Of a stretch of DNA of 64,000 bases, positions 52,149-61,397 are shown piece by piece. The first letter of the stretch is position 1, and each line of letters begins with the position of its first letter. The position numbers and the translations under genes were made by a program. This DNA comes from Poriferisodalis sp965214215 (GTDB lineage Bacteria > Actinomycetota > Acidimicrobiia > Acidimicrobiales > Poriferisodalaceae). The notes under the pieces were generated by a model. That model was given only the letters and a program-made list of their open reading frames with translations. It did no database searches and was not told the DNA's origin. The stretch is taken from NCBI RefSeq assembly GCF_965214215.1, contig NZ_CBDCBD010000003.1, positions 2,790,001-2,854,000 on the forward strand, in the 5' to 3' direction.

Positions 52149-53729
52149 TCAGACTGCTGCGGCTTCGTCGGGGCTGACACCGGTCATGAGCAGGCCGACA
52201 CGGTCGGTGGTGGCTTCAGCGCGAGGCAGGTCGCACATGGCCCGTCCTTCATACAGCACGACCACTCGGTCCGAGAGCTGCAAAGCCTCGTCGAGGTCTT
52301 CGGTGATGAGCAGGATCGCCGCACCGGCGGCCCGCTTGGAGAGCAGCCGCTCGTGCACGTACTCGGCAGCGCCGATGTCGATGCCGCGAGTGGGCTGGGC
52401 CACGATCAGCACGTCGGCGTCGGCGCTGAACTCCCGGGCAATGACGACCTTTTGGATGTTGCCGCCCGACAGGTGCGACGTTTGCGTCGAGATCGACGGC
52501 GTCTTGACGGCATACCGGCGCACCAAATCCAGGCATCGCTCCGCAATCGCCCGGAACTGCAGCAGGCCGCCCCGCACATAGGGACGATGCTCGTACTCGA
52601 CGAGCATCAGGTTTTCCGACACTGACATTTCGCCCACCGCGCCGTGGCGCATGCGTTCTTCGGGCACGTACGCGACGCCGCGTCGGCGCACCTGCTTGGG
52701 CGCCGGCGCCGCGATGGGATTCCCGCGCACTTCCAGCGTGCCGGACTGCATCGGCCGCAGACCGAAGATCGCCTCGGCCAGTTCGCGCTGCCCATTGCCC
52801 GAGACGCCGGCGATGCCCACGATCTCGCCGCTGGAGACTCGCACCGAGAAATCTTCAAGCGCTGCGTTTCCCCGATCGCCCTGCACATGCAGACGGTCGA
52901 CGACAAGCAGGTCATCGCCGGCCGGCTGCGGCGGCACATCGCGGCCAAGCCGGACCTCCCGGCCAACCATCATCGAGGCCAAGCCCTCGCGGGTCGTCTC
53001 AGCAGGCGTGGTGCGGCCGACGACCCGACCGTCACGTAGCACGGTTATCTCGTCGGAGATCTCCATCACCTCTGCCAGCTTGTGCGAGATGAAGATGAGG
53101 CCGCGCCCCTCATCGGTCAACGACCGCAGCGTGGCGAACAAGTCCACGACCTCGGGTGGTGTGAGCACCGCTGTGGGCTCGTCGAGCACCAGGATCCGGG
53201 CCTCGCGGTACAGCGCCTTGAGAATCTCGGCCCGCTGACGCTCGCCAACCGCGAGCTGCCAGATGTACGCATCGGGATCGATCTCGAGGCCGTGCTGGGA
53301 GGACACCTCCATGAGTCGACGGCGTACCGGACCCATGTCGGCGAGACCGCGTCGCCCGTGCAAGCCCAGCGCGACGTTCTCTGCCACGGTCAGAGTGGGC
53401 ACCAACATGAAGTGCTGGTGGATCATGCCGATGCCGTGAGCGATCGCATCAGCGGGCGAAGCCACCTCGACCTGCTCGCCCCCGACGGCGACCGTTCCCT
53501 CGTCCTGTCCGTACAGCCCGTACAGGATCTTGACCAGCGTGCTCTTGCCGGCGCCGTTCTCGCCCAGCAGCGTGTGCACGTGGCCCGGCTGAAGCACCAG
53601 GTCGACGTCCTCGTTGGCGACGACGCCCGGGAATCGCTTGGTGATGCCGCGCATCTCCAGCAACGGCACAGCCGGGGCCTCGTCGGTCGGCGAGGCCCCG
53701 GCTGCGGTGATGTGTGTCGGTTCGACCAT
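52149..53729 (-). CDS. BMP-type (nucleoside) ABC importer, double ATP-binding protein
   Basis: 526 residues with two ABC cassettes: first Walker A G-E-N-G-A-G-K-S-T, Q-loop I-H-Q-H-F-M-L-V, Walker B L-V-L-D-E-P; second signature L-S-G-G-N-I-Q-K with degenerate Walker A S-G-N-G-Q-R. This is the RbsA/MglA layout, and the H-F-M-L-V-P-T-L-T-V Q-loop is typical of the YufO/NupO nucleoside branch. With the binding protein and two permeases upstream on this strand it makes a complete importer. Its C-terminus converges on the dioxygenase genes. Confidence 0.88.
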   Translation of the reverse strand: MVEPTHITAAGASPTDEAPAVPLLEMRGITKRFPGVVANEDVDLVLQPGHVHTLLGENGAGKSTLVKILYGLYGQDEGTVAVGGEQVEVASPADAIAHGIGMIHQHFMLVPTLTVAENVALGLHGRRGLADMGPVRRRLMEVSSQHGLEIDPDAYIWQLAVGERQRAEILKALYREARILVLDEPTAVLTPPEVVDLFATLRSLTDEGRGLIFISHKLAEVMEISDEITVLRDGRVVGRTTPAETTREGLASMMVGREVRLGRDVPPQPAGDDLLVVDRLHVQGDRGNAALEDFSVRVSSGEIVGIAGVSGNGQRELAEAIFGLRPMQSGTLEVRGNPIAAPAPKQVRRRGVAYVPEERMRHGAVGEMSVSENLMLVEYEHRPYVRGGLLQFRAIAERCLDLVRRYAVKTPSISTQTSHLSGGNIQKVVIAREFSADADVLIVAQPTRGIDIGAAEYVHERLLSKRAAGAAILLITEDLDEALQLSDRVVVLYEGRAMCDLPRAEATTDRVGLLMTGVSPDEAAAV

Positions 53730-53811
53730 CTGCTACGTGCCGATCAGCCGGGCGGAATCCGCTGGGCTGATTCGGCTTGTCGGTACCGATGGTTCAAGTG
53801 GATGCTGCCTG

Positions 53812-54810
53812 CTATTGGCCGGTCGAGATCGAGCCGTCAACGATGCCGTCGATGGTTGCCTCCGCAGCCTCTTGGATCGCGGCGTCGAGGCCGTAGCCGT
53901 CGTTGAACTCGATCTCGATGCCGCCGTTGGCGAGCGTGGCGGTCATCACCTCGCCGCCGAGAATGCCTGCCTCGATCTTGTCGATCATGGAATCGAGCAG
54001 CACTTCCCAGTGGTACACCTGCGACGCCACCACGATGTCCTCACCGAGGGCTGTCTGGTTGGCCTGAGTGCCGAACCACGCCACCCCGTTCTCCTTGGCG
54101 ACACCGGTCGCTCCCACAACCATCTGCGCCGATCCGGTCAACACGTCGGCATCGTTGGAGATGTGCGCCTCGGCGGCCTCAGCCGCCAGCGCCACGTCGC
54201 TGAACGAGTCGGTGTACACGATGTTGGTCGTCACCGACGGGTCGGTCGCGGCCACCCCGGCGGCGAAACCGTCCACATAGAGCTTCGCGTCTCCCACCGG
54301 AACCGGGCCGATCACGCCGATCACCCCGGTCTGGCTGATCTGCGCTGCCACCGTTCCGGCCACATAGCCGCCCTCATCGGATCGCACCGTGTATGCGAAG
54401 ACGTTGTCGAGGCCCATGAAGTCGACCGCGGTACCCCAGGCGAACGAGGTGTCCTCGAAGTCCTGAGCGATCTCCTCGAGCGGCCCGCCGTACTGGCTGC
54501 CGTGAGCGATCACCAAGTCGTAACCGTCCTCGGCATAGCCACGGATCGCCGCCGCAGCCTCCTCCACGATGAACGTCCCATCGGTCACCGCGACCTCGAT
54601 CTCGCGGCCCTCGCCCACCGCAGCGACTGCGTCCACCATGCTCTGAGTGAACGCCAGATCATTCTCGGCGCTCGGAGCGACGATCGCGATGCGGATCGGC
54701 CCCGCGTCGTCTTCGTCGTCGCCAGAGCAGCCCGCCGCAATCAGCAGCACGGCCGCTGCGACCGCGACGAGCTTCGCCGCGGTCGACCTGCGCTTGGTGT
54801 GTTTGTACAT
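53812..54810 (-). CDS. BMP-family substrate-binding lipoprotein
   Basis: 332 residues from ATG 54810, behind GGGAGGG. The signal peptide is M-Y-K-H-T-K-R-R, then a hydrophobic core ending in A-A-G-C; that Cys is the lipidation site, followed by an acidic D-D-E-D-D spacer. The body follows the Med/PnrA (BMP) pattern: D-L-A-F-T-Q-S, V-I-A-H-G-S-Q-Y, D-E-G-G-Y-V-A-G and I-G-P-V-P-V-G-D. Known members bind purine nucleosides. An upstream minus-strand TAGCAT (54905-54900) may be its own promoter with a GC-rich leader of about 85 nt. Confidence 0.87.
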   Translation of the reverse strand: MYKHTKRRSTAAKLVAVAAAVLLIAAGCSGDDEDDAGPIRIAIVAPSAENDLAFTQSMVDAVAAVGEGREIEVAVTDGTFIVEEAAAAIRGYAEDGYDLVIAHGSQYGGPLEEIAQDFEDTSFAWGTAVDFMGLDNVFAYTVRSDEGGYVAGTVAAQISQTGVIGVIGPVPVGDAKLYVDGFAAGVAATDPSVTTNIVYTDSFSDVALAAEAAEAHISNDADVLTGSAQMVVGATGVAKENGVAWFGTQANQTALGEDIVVASQVYHWEVLLDSMIDKIEAGILGGEVMTATLANGGIEIEFNDGYGLDAAIQEAAEATIDGIVDGSISTGQ

Positions 54811-55041
54811 GTGGACCCTCCCGGTTTGGGCGACCGACGGCTTCCGCTGAGCGATGCGCCACCATGTGCGCGCCGCTTGGGGCCTCCGGCCTCCCGGTGA
54901 TGCTAGGTCAACTCTGAGACCGCCGGTGCCTTGCGCAGTCAACATCGGATTCCGGCCGTATGTCGGACGCGTTTCGAGGCCGACACTGCGCTCGAGGGGC
55001 GCACCACCGCGCGCGCCAGACGCGCACTTCCCAAGAAATAC

Positions 55042-55974
55042 CTAGTTGTCACGCTCGAAGGGCACGGTGAGCGCCGATGGAGCGCCGATGCGGCGGCTGA
55101 CGAGCACCAGCACCACGATGGTCAGGATTGCCGGCGCCATCGCGGCGATCGTCGAGGAGGCACCCACGATGATGCCGAGCGTCTTGAGCTGCAGCACGGT
55201 GGAGGACACGACGCCGAACAGCAGCGCTCCCGCCATCACGCCGCTGGAGCGCCATGCCCCGAAGTACACCAGCGCCACGGCGATGAAGCCTTGCCCTGAG
55301 GTCAGGTTCTGCTGGAAGATGCCGACGTCAAGGGCCAGCGTGCCGCCGGCCAGGCCGGCCATCACGTTGCCGATGATGATCGCCTGGGTGCGCACGACGT
55401 TGACACGTACGCCGAGCGTGTCGGCCGCCTCGGGCGTCTCGCCGACGGCTCGGACGTTGAGCCCGAACGTCGTCCGGTTCATCGCGAACCAGACCACGGG
55501 AACTAGCCCGAACGCCGCATAGGTGAGCACGCTGTGACTGAACAGCAACTCGCCGACCACCGGCAGTTCCGAGACCCAGCCGAGATCGACGCCTCGCAGC
55601 CCGTCGATGGGTATCGGAGTGCCCACCTGCTGGCGGAACAGCAAGTCGGTGAAGCCCAGCCCGAACAGGAAGATGCCGATGCCGCTGATTCCCTGGGTGG
55701 CGTGCATCACCACCGTGATGAACGCGTAGACCACCCCCATCGCCGCACCCGCGGCCATGGCGGCCAAGACGCCTGCCGCCACACTCCCGGTGCGCAACGC
55801 AGTGATGTAGGCCGCGTACGCTCCGATGAGCATCACGCCTTCGACGCCTAGGTTCAGCACGCCGGAACGCTGGCCGATCGTCTCGCCGAGCGCCGACAGC
55901 AAGAACGGCGTCGCCAGCCGGATGCCTGAGGCCAAGGTGGCGACCAGCACGCTGACGGTGAAGAAATCGCTCAC
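55042..55974 (-). CDS. BMP-type ABC importer permease 2
   Basis: 310 residues from GTG 55974, overlapping the stop of permease 1 (GTGA). About eight to nine membrane helices; the family segment G-E-T-I-G-Q-R-S-G-V-L-N-L-G-V-E-G is near residue 30, and the E-T-P-E-A-A-D-T-L-G cytoplasmic loop that meets the ATPase is near residue 180. It matches the smaller (NupQ-like) permease of nucleoside importers and pairs with permease 1. Confidence 0.87.
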   Translation of the reverse strand: MSDFFTVSVLVATLASGIRLATPFLLSALGETIGQRSGVLNLGVEGVMLIGAYAAYITALRTGSVAAGVLAAMAAGAAMGVVYAFITVVMHATQGISGIGIFLFGLGFTDLLFRQQVGTPIPIDGLRGVDLGWVSELPVVGELLFSHSVLTYAAFGLVPVVWFAMNRTTFGLNVRAVGETPEAADTLGVRVNVVRTQAIIIGNVMAGLAGGTLALDVGIFQQNLTSGQGFIAVALVYFGAWRSSGVMAGALLFGVVSSTVLQLKTLGIIVGASSTIAAMAPAILTIVVLVLVSRRIGAPSALTVPFERDN

Positions 55975-57131
55975 GCCCGGCCCCCGTAGCTCGCGATCCC
56001 GCCTGCCCAGGTGCGCAGCCGGTCACGCAGCCGCAGGCTGCCGACGACGAACACCACCACGACGCCGTTGAGCGCCACCACCAGTGCCGCGGGAACCTGC
56101 GTTGCTCGCTGCATATCGCTGCCGCCGGTGAGCATCCCGCCGAACAGGAACGAGGCGGGCACGGTGAAGATCGGATGCAGCGCGCCGAACAACGCCGCCA
56201 CAATGCCGTTGAAGCCGGCGTTCTGGGTGAAGGCTGCTGCGCCGCCCTCGCCGATCAGGCGATGGGACTCGCTGCCGAACACCAGCACCGCGCCGGCGAT
56301 GCCGCAGCAGGCCCCGCTGAATGCGAGTGCTTGGGTGACGCTCTTCTTGACAGCCATCCCTGCATATTGAGACGCATCGGGATTGTGGCCCACCGATCGC
56401 AGCCGCATGCCGAGTGCGCTGCGGAACAGCAGCAGGTAGCCCAGCACCGCCACCAAAATGGCGATCAGCACGCCGATGTGCAGTCGGGTTCCGCCAGGCA
56501 GCAGCGGCAGGTCGGCGTTCTCGCTGAGACGGCGGGTCTGCTGGATCTTGATGGCGCCGGGTTCGATGAGCAGGTCCTGTAGCAAGAAACTCAGCAAGTG
56601 TGCCGCCACGATGTTCATCATGATCGTCGAGAGAATCTCGTTGACGCCTGCATAGGCCTTGAGCGCACCGGGGATCGCGCCCCAAAACCCGCCGCCGACT
56701 GCGCCGGCGATGATCACCAGCGGCACCAGCAGCACACGCGGCACGTCGTCGAATGCCATCGAGGTCACGGTGGCCGTGATGGCGCCCAGGATGATCTGTC
56801 CTTCGCCGCCGATGTTGATGACGTCGGTGCGGAAGGCGATGCAGATACCGACGCCCACCAGTGCCAGCGGCATCGCCCGCACCGCAGTGTCTGCCAGGTT
56901 GTCGGCGCTGCCGAATGCGCCCGTGACGAGCTCGCCGTAGGCCACGAGCGGGTTGGCGCCGAAGGAGATCAGCATGACTGCGCCCACGACGAGCGCGGCG
57001 ACCGTCGCGATCGCAGGTACCGCTATGCCGACGAACGGACGCAGCAGCCGAGCGACGCGGTTCGAGGCCCCGCCACGGTCGGGGTCCGCACCGGTGCTCT
57101 CGTCATCGTCGGCGACAGATGTGACCGCCAT
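55971..57131 (-). CDS. BMP-type ABC importer permease 1
   Basis: 386 residues from ATG 57131. A polar 25-residue N-terminus, then many membrane helices. The landmarks are F-R-T-D-V-I-N-I-G-G-E-G-Q near residue 100 and V-G-H-N-P-D-A-S-Q-Y-A-G in the ATPase-contact loop, as in NupP-like permeases. A gap of 30 nt separates it from the enoyl-CoA hydratase gene upstream, so the importer may be transcribed with it. Confidence 0.87.
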   Translation of the reverse strand: MAVTSVADDDESTGADPDRGGASNRVARLLRPFVGIAVPAIATVAALVVGAVMLISFGANPLVAYGELVTGAFGSADNLADTAVRAMPLALVGVGICIAFRTDVINIGGEGQIILGAITATVTSMAFDDVPRVLLVPLVIIAGAVGGGFWGAIPGALKAYAGVNEILSTIMMNIVAAHLLSFLLQDLLIEPGAIKIQQTRRLSENADLPLLPGGTRLHIGVLIAILVAVLGYLLLFRSALGMRLRSVGHNPDASQYAGMAVKKSVTQALAFSGACCGIAGAVLVFGSESHRLIGEGGAAAFTQNAGFNGIVAALFGALHPIFTVPASFLFGGMLTGGSDMQRATQVPAALVVALNGVVVVFVVGSLRLRDRLRTWAGGIASYGGRA

Positions 57132-57161
57132 GCCCCCTCGCCGTCTCGTTCCTGTCAGTGA

Positions 57162-57938
57162 TCAGTCGAACTTCGGGGCGCGCTTTTCCACGAATGCCCT
57201 TTGCGCTTCGCGGGCGTCGCTGCTGTGGAACGTCTCGCCTTCGAGGCTGAGCGACAGCGGCAGGATCTGCGCCGACATCTGCCGGATCCAGTTGTTGATC
57301 GGCACCTTGGAGGCGCTGATGGCCTTCTGCGGTCCTGCGGCGAGCTGCTCTGCCTTCTCGAGCGCAGTATCGAGAATGGCATCGTCGTCGACCAGGAAGT
57401 TGACGAGCCCCATGTCATAGAGCATCTGACCGGTCACCCGTTCGCCGGTCATCAGGTGCCATTTCGCCCGGTTCACGCCCATGAGCAGCGGCCAGATGAC
57501 TTGGCCCCCGTCGCCGGCGCCGATGCCCATGTTGACGTGCGTGTCTGCGAACACCGAGCTGTGCCCCGCCACGACGACATCGCACAGCAGCGCGATGTTG
57601 GCACCGAGGCCCATGGCATAACCCTGCACTGCAGCGATGATCGGCTTGCGCAGCTCGAGGAGATGATCGATGATCTGGCGTCCCTCTTCGAAGCTGACCG
57701 CCGGTCCGCCGGTGTCGCTGAAGTCGCCGCCAGCGCAAAAGGCACGGCCCGCGCCGGCGAGCACCACGACCTTGACGTCGTCGTCGGTCTGCGCGTCGCG
57801 GGTGAACGTGGACATCTCGTGGTGCATCTGCCCGTTGACAGCATTGAGCCGCTCGGGACGGTTCAGCGTGACGACGGCGACGCCGTTGTCGCGTTTGTCG
57901 ATCAGCATGGCCTGGTAGTTGTCTTGGTCCAACGGCAT
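57162..57938 (-). CDS. Enoyl-CoA hydratase/isomerase family protein
   Basis: 258 residues from ATG 57938, behind GGGGGAAG. Crotonase fold: N-R-P-E-R-L-N-A-V-N, the first oxyanion segment A-F-C-A-G-G-D-F, and G-Y-A-M-G-L-G-A-N with A-D-T-H-V-N-M-G-I for the second. The usual catalytic Glu in the M-G-I/L-P-D-x-G-G region reads G-I-G-A-G-D-G-G, so simple hydratase activity is not assured. A minus-strand TACGTT (57984-57979) is a possible -10 about 40 nt upstream. Confidence 0.85.
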   Translation of the reverse strand: MPLDQDNYQAMLIDKRDNGVAVVTLNRPERLNAVNGQMHHEMSTFTRDAQTDDDVKVVVLAGAGRAFCAGGDFSDTGGPAVSFEEGRQIIDHLLELRKPIIAAVQGYAMGLGANIALLCDVVVAGHSSVFADTHVNMGIGAGDGGQVIWPLLMGVNRAKWHLMTGERVTGQMLYDMGLVNFLVDDDAILDTALEKAEQLAAGPQKAISASKVPINNWIRQMSAQILPLSLSLEGETFHSSDAREAQRAFVEKRAPKFD

Positions 57939-58011
57939 GGCGTGCTTCCCCCTGTTTGTGAGTCCCTAGCCGTCGCTCAACGTACTGCGGCGAGACCGTG
58001 TCTGATCGTGC

Positions 58012-59178
58012 TCACCGCACAGCGGTCAGCATCCGGCCTACCGTGGTGTGGGGCCGGCCGACGATTCGTTCGTAGTTGGCCGGGTCAGTGGCGCCCTCGG
58101 TAACCATCACGAGCACGGTGGCATTCGTCGGGTCGTCGAGCGCGTCGCGGCCCTGCTCGTCTGCCAGCAGCGCCCGCAGACCCGCCAGCGATGCGCTGCC
58201 CGTTTCGCCGGCTACCACTTGCGAATCGGCGAGATCGGCCATGGCCCGGCCGGCGGCGTCGCTGTCGACCGAGACGCACCAGTCGACGCCGCTGGCCATC
58301 ATCGGCCAGGCCAGCGGCGAGGGCACCCCGCAGTTCAGCCCCACCATGATCGAGCGGTGCGGCCCCGGTGTCTCGGTGATCTCCCCGGCCATCACCGACG
58401 CTTGCACGCAGTTGGCGTCGTCGGGCTCGACCGAGACCAGCACCGGTCGGTGCTCGCCGCTGCGGTAGTGGGTGACCGCTGCTGCCATGAAGGCGCCGAC
58501 GCCGACGGGGACCGCCACGAGATCTGGCTGGCCGATGCCGTTCGCGGCGAGCGCATCGTCTACCTCGGCGAAGATCGTGGTGTAGCCCTCAGCGACGTTG
58601 GCGGGGATGGTCTCGTAGCCGGGCCATGAGGTGTCCGACACCACCAAGCAGCGGTCACCGGCCATTTCGGCGCTCTGCTCGATGGCGTCGTCGTAGGTGC
58701 CGTCCACCACGGTCACCGTGGCACTTTCCCCCTCGATGGCGGCGATACGAGCCTGCGAGGTGCCGTCGGGCACGAGGATGTGGGCATCGAAACCCAGGAG
58801 CCGAGCCATGAAGGCGACGGCGCGGCCGTGATTCCCGTCGGTCGCGGCCGCCAAGGTCATCGGCCGCAGGTGGGCCAGGCTGGCTGCCAGGGCGTTGATG
58901 TTCGCCCACGGCGGCGGCTCGCCGCCGAGGTGCTCGCAGATAGCGCGATACGAGGCCCATGACGCACCGAGGATCTTGAACGAAGGCAGACCCATGCGCT
59001 GGGTCTCGGCCTTCACGAGGACTCGCCCGACGCCGAGGCTGTCCGCGAGCCGGGGTGCGTCGATGACCAGCGTGGGCGCGTACGCGGGCAGCCGGCGATG
59101 AAATGCCCGCACCTCAGGCGGGGCGCCGGGCCAGTCACGCCCGTCGTACAGCGGGTTGCGAGTCACCGGTGCAGCCAT
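58012..59178 (-). CDS. Diaminopropionate ammonia-lyase-like PLP enzyme (fold type II)
   Basis: 388 residues; ATG 59178 follows AGGGAG at 8 nt. N-P-L-Y near the start, the PLP lysine in P-S-F-K-I-L-G-A-S-W-A, T-D-G-N-H-G-R-A-V-A for the phosphate/asparagine loop, and G-V-G-A-F-M-A-A-A. These match DpaL (E. coli YgeX), which splits 2,3-diaminopropionate to pyruvate and ammonia; related threonine/serine dehydratases cannot be excluded. The SsnA-like gene lies 24 nt upstream on the same strand. Confidence 0.83.
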   Translation of the reverse strand: MAAPVTRNPLYDGRDWPGAPPEVRAFHRRLPAYAPTLVIDAPRLADSLGVGRVLVKAETQRMGLPSFKILGASWASYRAICEHLGGEPPPWANINALAASLAHLRPMTLAAATDGNHGRAVAFMARLLGFDAHILVPDGTSQARIAAIEGESATVTVVDGTYDDAIEQSAEMAGDRCLVVSDTSWPGYETIPANVAEGYTTIFAEVDDALAANGIGQPDLVAVPVGVGAFMAAAVTHYRSGEHRPVLVSVEPDDANCVQASVMAGEITETPGPHRSIMVGLNCGVPSPLAWPMMASGVDWCVSVDSDAAGRAMADLADSQVVAGETGSASLAGLRALLADEQGRDALDDPTNATVLVMVTEGATDPANYERIVGRPHTTVGRMLTAVR

Positions 59179-59202
59179 CGTCGATCTCCCTAGTCCAAAG
59201 TC

Positions 59203-60252
59203 TCAGTCAAGTTCGTCGAGCGCAGCGAAGAGCCGTTGGGCTTGCTCTGAGGCCTTGGCCCGCACTTCGACAGGATCGATACGTGTAGCGACGCCGTTTG
59301 CCAGCACCTGATCGCCGTCAATCGTGACGTCAAGCGCGTGGACGCCGGGTGTGTAGGCGAGATGCCAAGGGTCGTCGCTCGGGTAGGACCAGCGCACGGT
59401 GTCGTTACGGGCCTCTGGCATGAGCGCCCACCCGTGCGCGAGCCACTCCCACGGCGCATCCGGACCCGCCGTTACGTCGTGCTCGCGCAAGCGTGCGTAC
59501 GCGACACGGAACTCGTCGAGCATGTCGGCACCGATCCCGTCCGTGCCTAAGGCGATGGGGTTCACGTCGGCGAACCTGACGGGGTTGGCATAGCCGACTG
59601 CGTTATTCATGTTGGACCGAGGGTTGTGCACGATCGTGCCCTCAAGACCGTGCACGGTCGGTAGGTGGACACCATGGATGAGCAGCCAACGCTCGTCGCT
59701 GAGTCCGGCCAGCCGTTGAGCAGCGTCGGCGTCTGGCGGGCCTTCGGCAACGTGGATGTGGACGCCGACGCCATGGCGGCGGGCGAGGTCCGCCGCAGCA
59801 GCCAAGGTGTCGTTGGTGCAGGTGAACGACGCGTGTACGCCGACGTATCCCCGACCCCCAGCGGTGAGGAAGCGATCGTTCTCCGCGAGGCCGCGCCGCG
59901 CCCCATCGACGCCGTGACGGTCGGTGACGCCGTAGCAGCAGCTGATGCGCACTCCGACCTCGGCGCAGGCCGCTGCGATGACATCGAGCGAGCCTTCGAT
60001 GGCACTGGGCGATTCGTGGTGGTCAACGATCGCAGTGCAGCCGGACTCCAGCGCTTCGAGCGCGCCGAGTTTCGCCGACCACTCCAGCATCTCCAGGTCA
60101 AGCGCCCGGTCTAGGCGCCACCACACGAGTTCGAGGATCTCGGCGAACCCGTCTGGGGTGCGGGGCGGCGGGGGCATGCCTCTCGCCAACGCCGAGTACA
60201 GGTGGTGGTGCGAACACACCAGGCCCGGCGTCGTCGCACCGCCCTCGCTCAC
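59203..60252 (-). CDS. SsnA-like aminohydrolase lacking the N-terminal beta domain
   Basis: 349 residues from GTG 60252, with GGCGAGG 7 nt upstream; ATG 60294 would add 14 residues. The TIM barrel begins at once: P-G-L-V-C-S-H-H-H-L-Y-S-A-L-A-R-G near residue 9, then V-D-H-H-E-S-P-S, G-V-H-A-S-F-T, H-I-H-V-A-E-G, and A-L-G-T-D-G-I-G. The S-A-L-A-R-G-M stretch points to the SsnA branch of guanine/chlorohydrolase-like enzymes. Relatives carry about 55 more residues forming half of a beta domain before the barrel, and there is no room for them here before the LLM gene. Either a functional short form or a truncated copy. Confidence 0.78.
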   Translation of the reverse strand: MSEGGATTPGLVCSHHHLYSALARGMPPPPRTPDGFAEILELVWWRLDRALDLEMLEWSAKLGALEALESGCTAIVDHHESPSAIEGSLDVIAAACAEVGVRISCCYGVTDRHGVDGARRGLAENDRFLTAGGRGYVGVHASFTCTNDTLAAAADLARRHGVGVHIHVAEGPPDADAAQRLAGLSDERWLLIHGVHLPTVHGLEGTIVHNPRSNMNNAVGYANPVRFADVNPIALGTDGIGADMLDEFRVAYARLREHDVTAGPDAPWEWLAHGWALMPEARNDTVRWSYPSDDPWHLAYTPGVHALDVTIDGDQVLANGVATRIDPVEVRAKASEQAQRLFAALDELD

Positions 60253-60385
60253 AGGAATACCTCGCCGCTTACACGTGCCGGTCGTGGGCGCCAAGCCAGG
60301 CGTCGACGCACCCCCTCGTTCACGGCTGCGAGCGTAATCGGGGCACTTCAGCCTTCTGGGTCGCCTAGGCGTACCCGCGCCGCCG

Positions 60386-61330
60386 TCAGGTGCGCAGATC
60401 GGGGAGCAACTCGACGAGGCGGTCGAGCTGGGTGTCGACGTCGAGTGACGCCAGCCGGATGCTGAGGTGTTCGCAGCCGGCGTCGATGTATCCCTGCAGC
60501 CAGGCTGCCACCTGCGTCTGGGTGCCCGAATAGGTCCCCAAGAGCCGGCGCACCACCTCTGCTGGGGCGCCGTAGTAGAGCTTCGAATGCTCGTCGACTT
60601 CAGCAGCGGCAGTGTCGGGATCGCCCATGTTGACCGTCAGATAAGCCGCCGCGGTGATCGAGGCCGGGTCTCGTCCTGCGTCGGCTGCGTGAGCACGCAT
60701 CGTCACGAGCTGTTCGGCGAACGCATCCACTGAGGGAGCGGTCGGGAACCAGCCGTCGAAGTGCCGGCCGGCCCGTTCGAGCCCACGAGGCCCCGAGCCG
60801 CCCAGCCACAGGCGGGGACCGCCCTCAGTCGCGCACACTGGCTGGAGCCGCTGCGCCGTTGGCGTGCCATCGGCCTGCCAGAGTTCGCGGGCATCGTGCA
60901 CGATCTGCATGAGCTGAGTGCCCCGCCGATCGAAGTCGCCGCCGACGAGGTCGAAGTCGGCGTTGACATCGGGTGCGGGCGGGCCTGCGCCGACACCCAG
61001 GATGAGCCGCCCCCCAGACAGCGCATCGACGGTGGCGGCCTGCTGGGCGAGCTGGGTCGCATTGCGCATCGATGCGAGCAGTACCGCAGTGCCGATGTCG
61101 ATGCGTTCAGTTGCGGCTGCGACAGCAGCGAGCACCGAGAGCGGTTCGGCCCGCGGCTTGGCCAGCAGCGAGTCGCCGATCCATGCAGCAGCGAAGCCGA
61201 GTTCCTCGGCCTGCACCGCCAAGTCGACAAGCCGGCGGGGGTCACCGTCATGGGGGGCGTACATCGCAAGCTCCCGGGACGGCAACAGCAAGCCGAACGT
61301 GACTGAACCAGGTGATGTCATGGTCCGCAC
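60386..61330 (-). CDS. LLM-class (probably F420-dependent) oxidoreductase
   Basis: 314 residues from GTG 61330; ATG 61321 is an equally good start. Luciferase fold: F-A-A-A-W-I-G-D-S near residue 47, I-G-T-A-V-L-L-A-S-M-R-N, L-S-G-G-R-L-I-L-G-V-G-A-G-P, R-L-W-L-G-G-S-G-P-R-G. It lies between the XdhD-like and SsnA-like genes on the same strand, so it probably takes part in the same pathway, perhaps as a ring reductase or oxygenase. Confidence 0.83.
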   Translation of the reverse strand: MRTMTSPGSVTFGLLLPSRELAMYAPHDGDPRRLVDLAVQAEELGFAAAWIGDSLLAKPRAEPLSVLAAVAAATERIDIGTAVLLASMRNATQLAQQAATVDALSGGRLILGVGAGPPAPDVNADFDLVGGDFDRRGTQLMQIVHDARELWQADGTPTAQRLQPVCATEGGPRLWLGGSGPRGLERAGRHFDGWFPTAPSVDAFAEQLVTMRAHAADAGRDPASITAAAYLTVNMGDPDTAAAEVDEHSKLYYGAPAEVVRRLLGTYSGTQTQVAAWLQGYIDAGCEHLSIRLASLDVDTQLDRLVELLPDLRT

Positions 61331-61397
61331 TCTGCCACCCCCGCCGCCACCGAGCGTGACGACCGGCTCAGCCCTGCTTGTGTCGAGCTATACCCAG

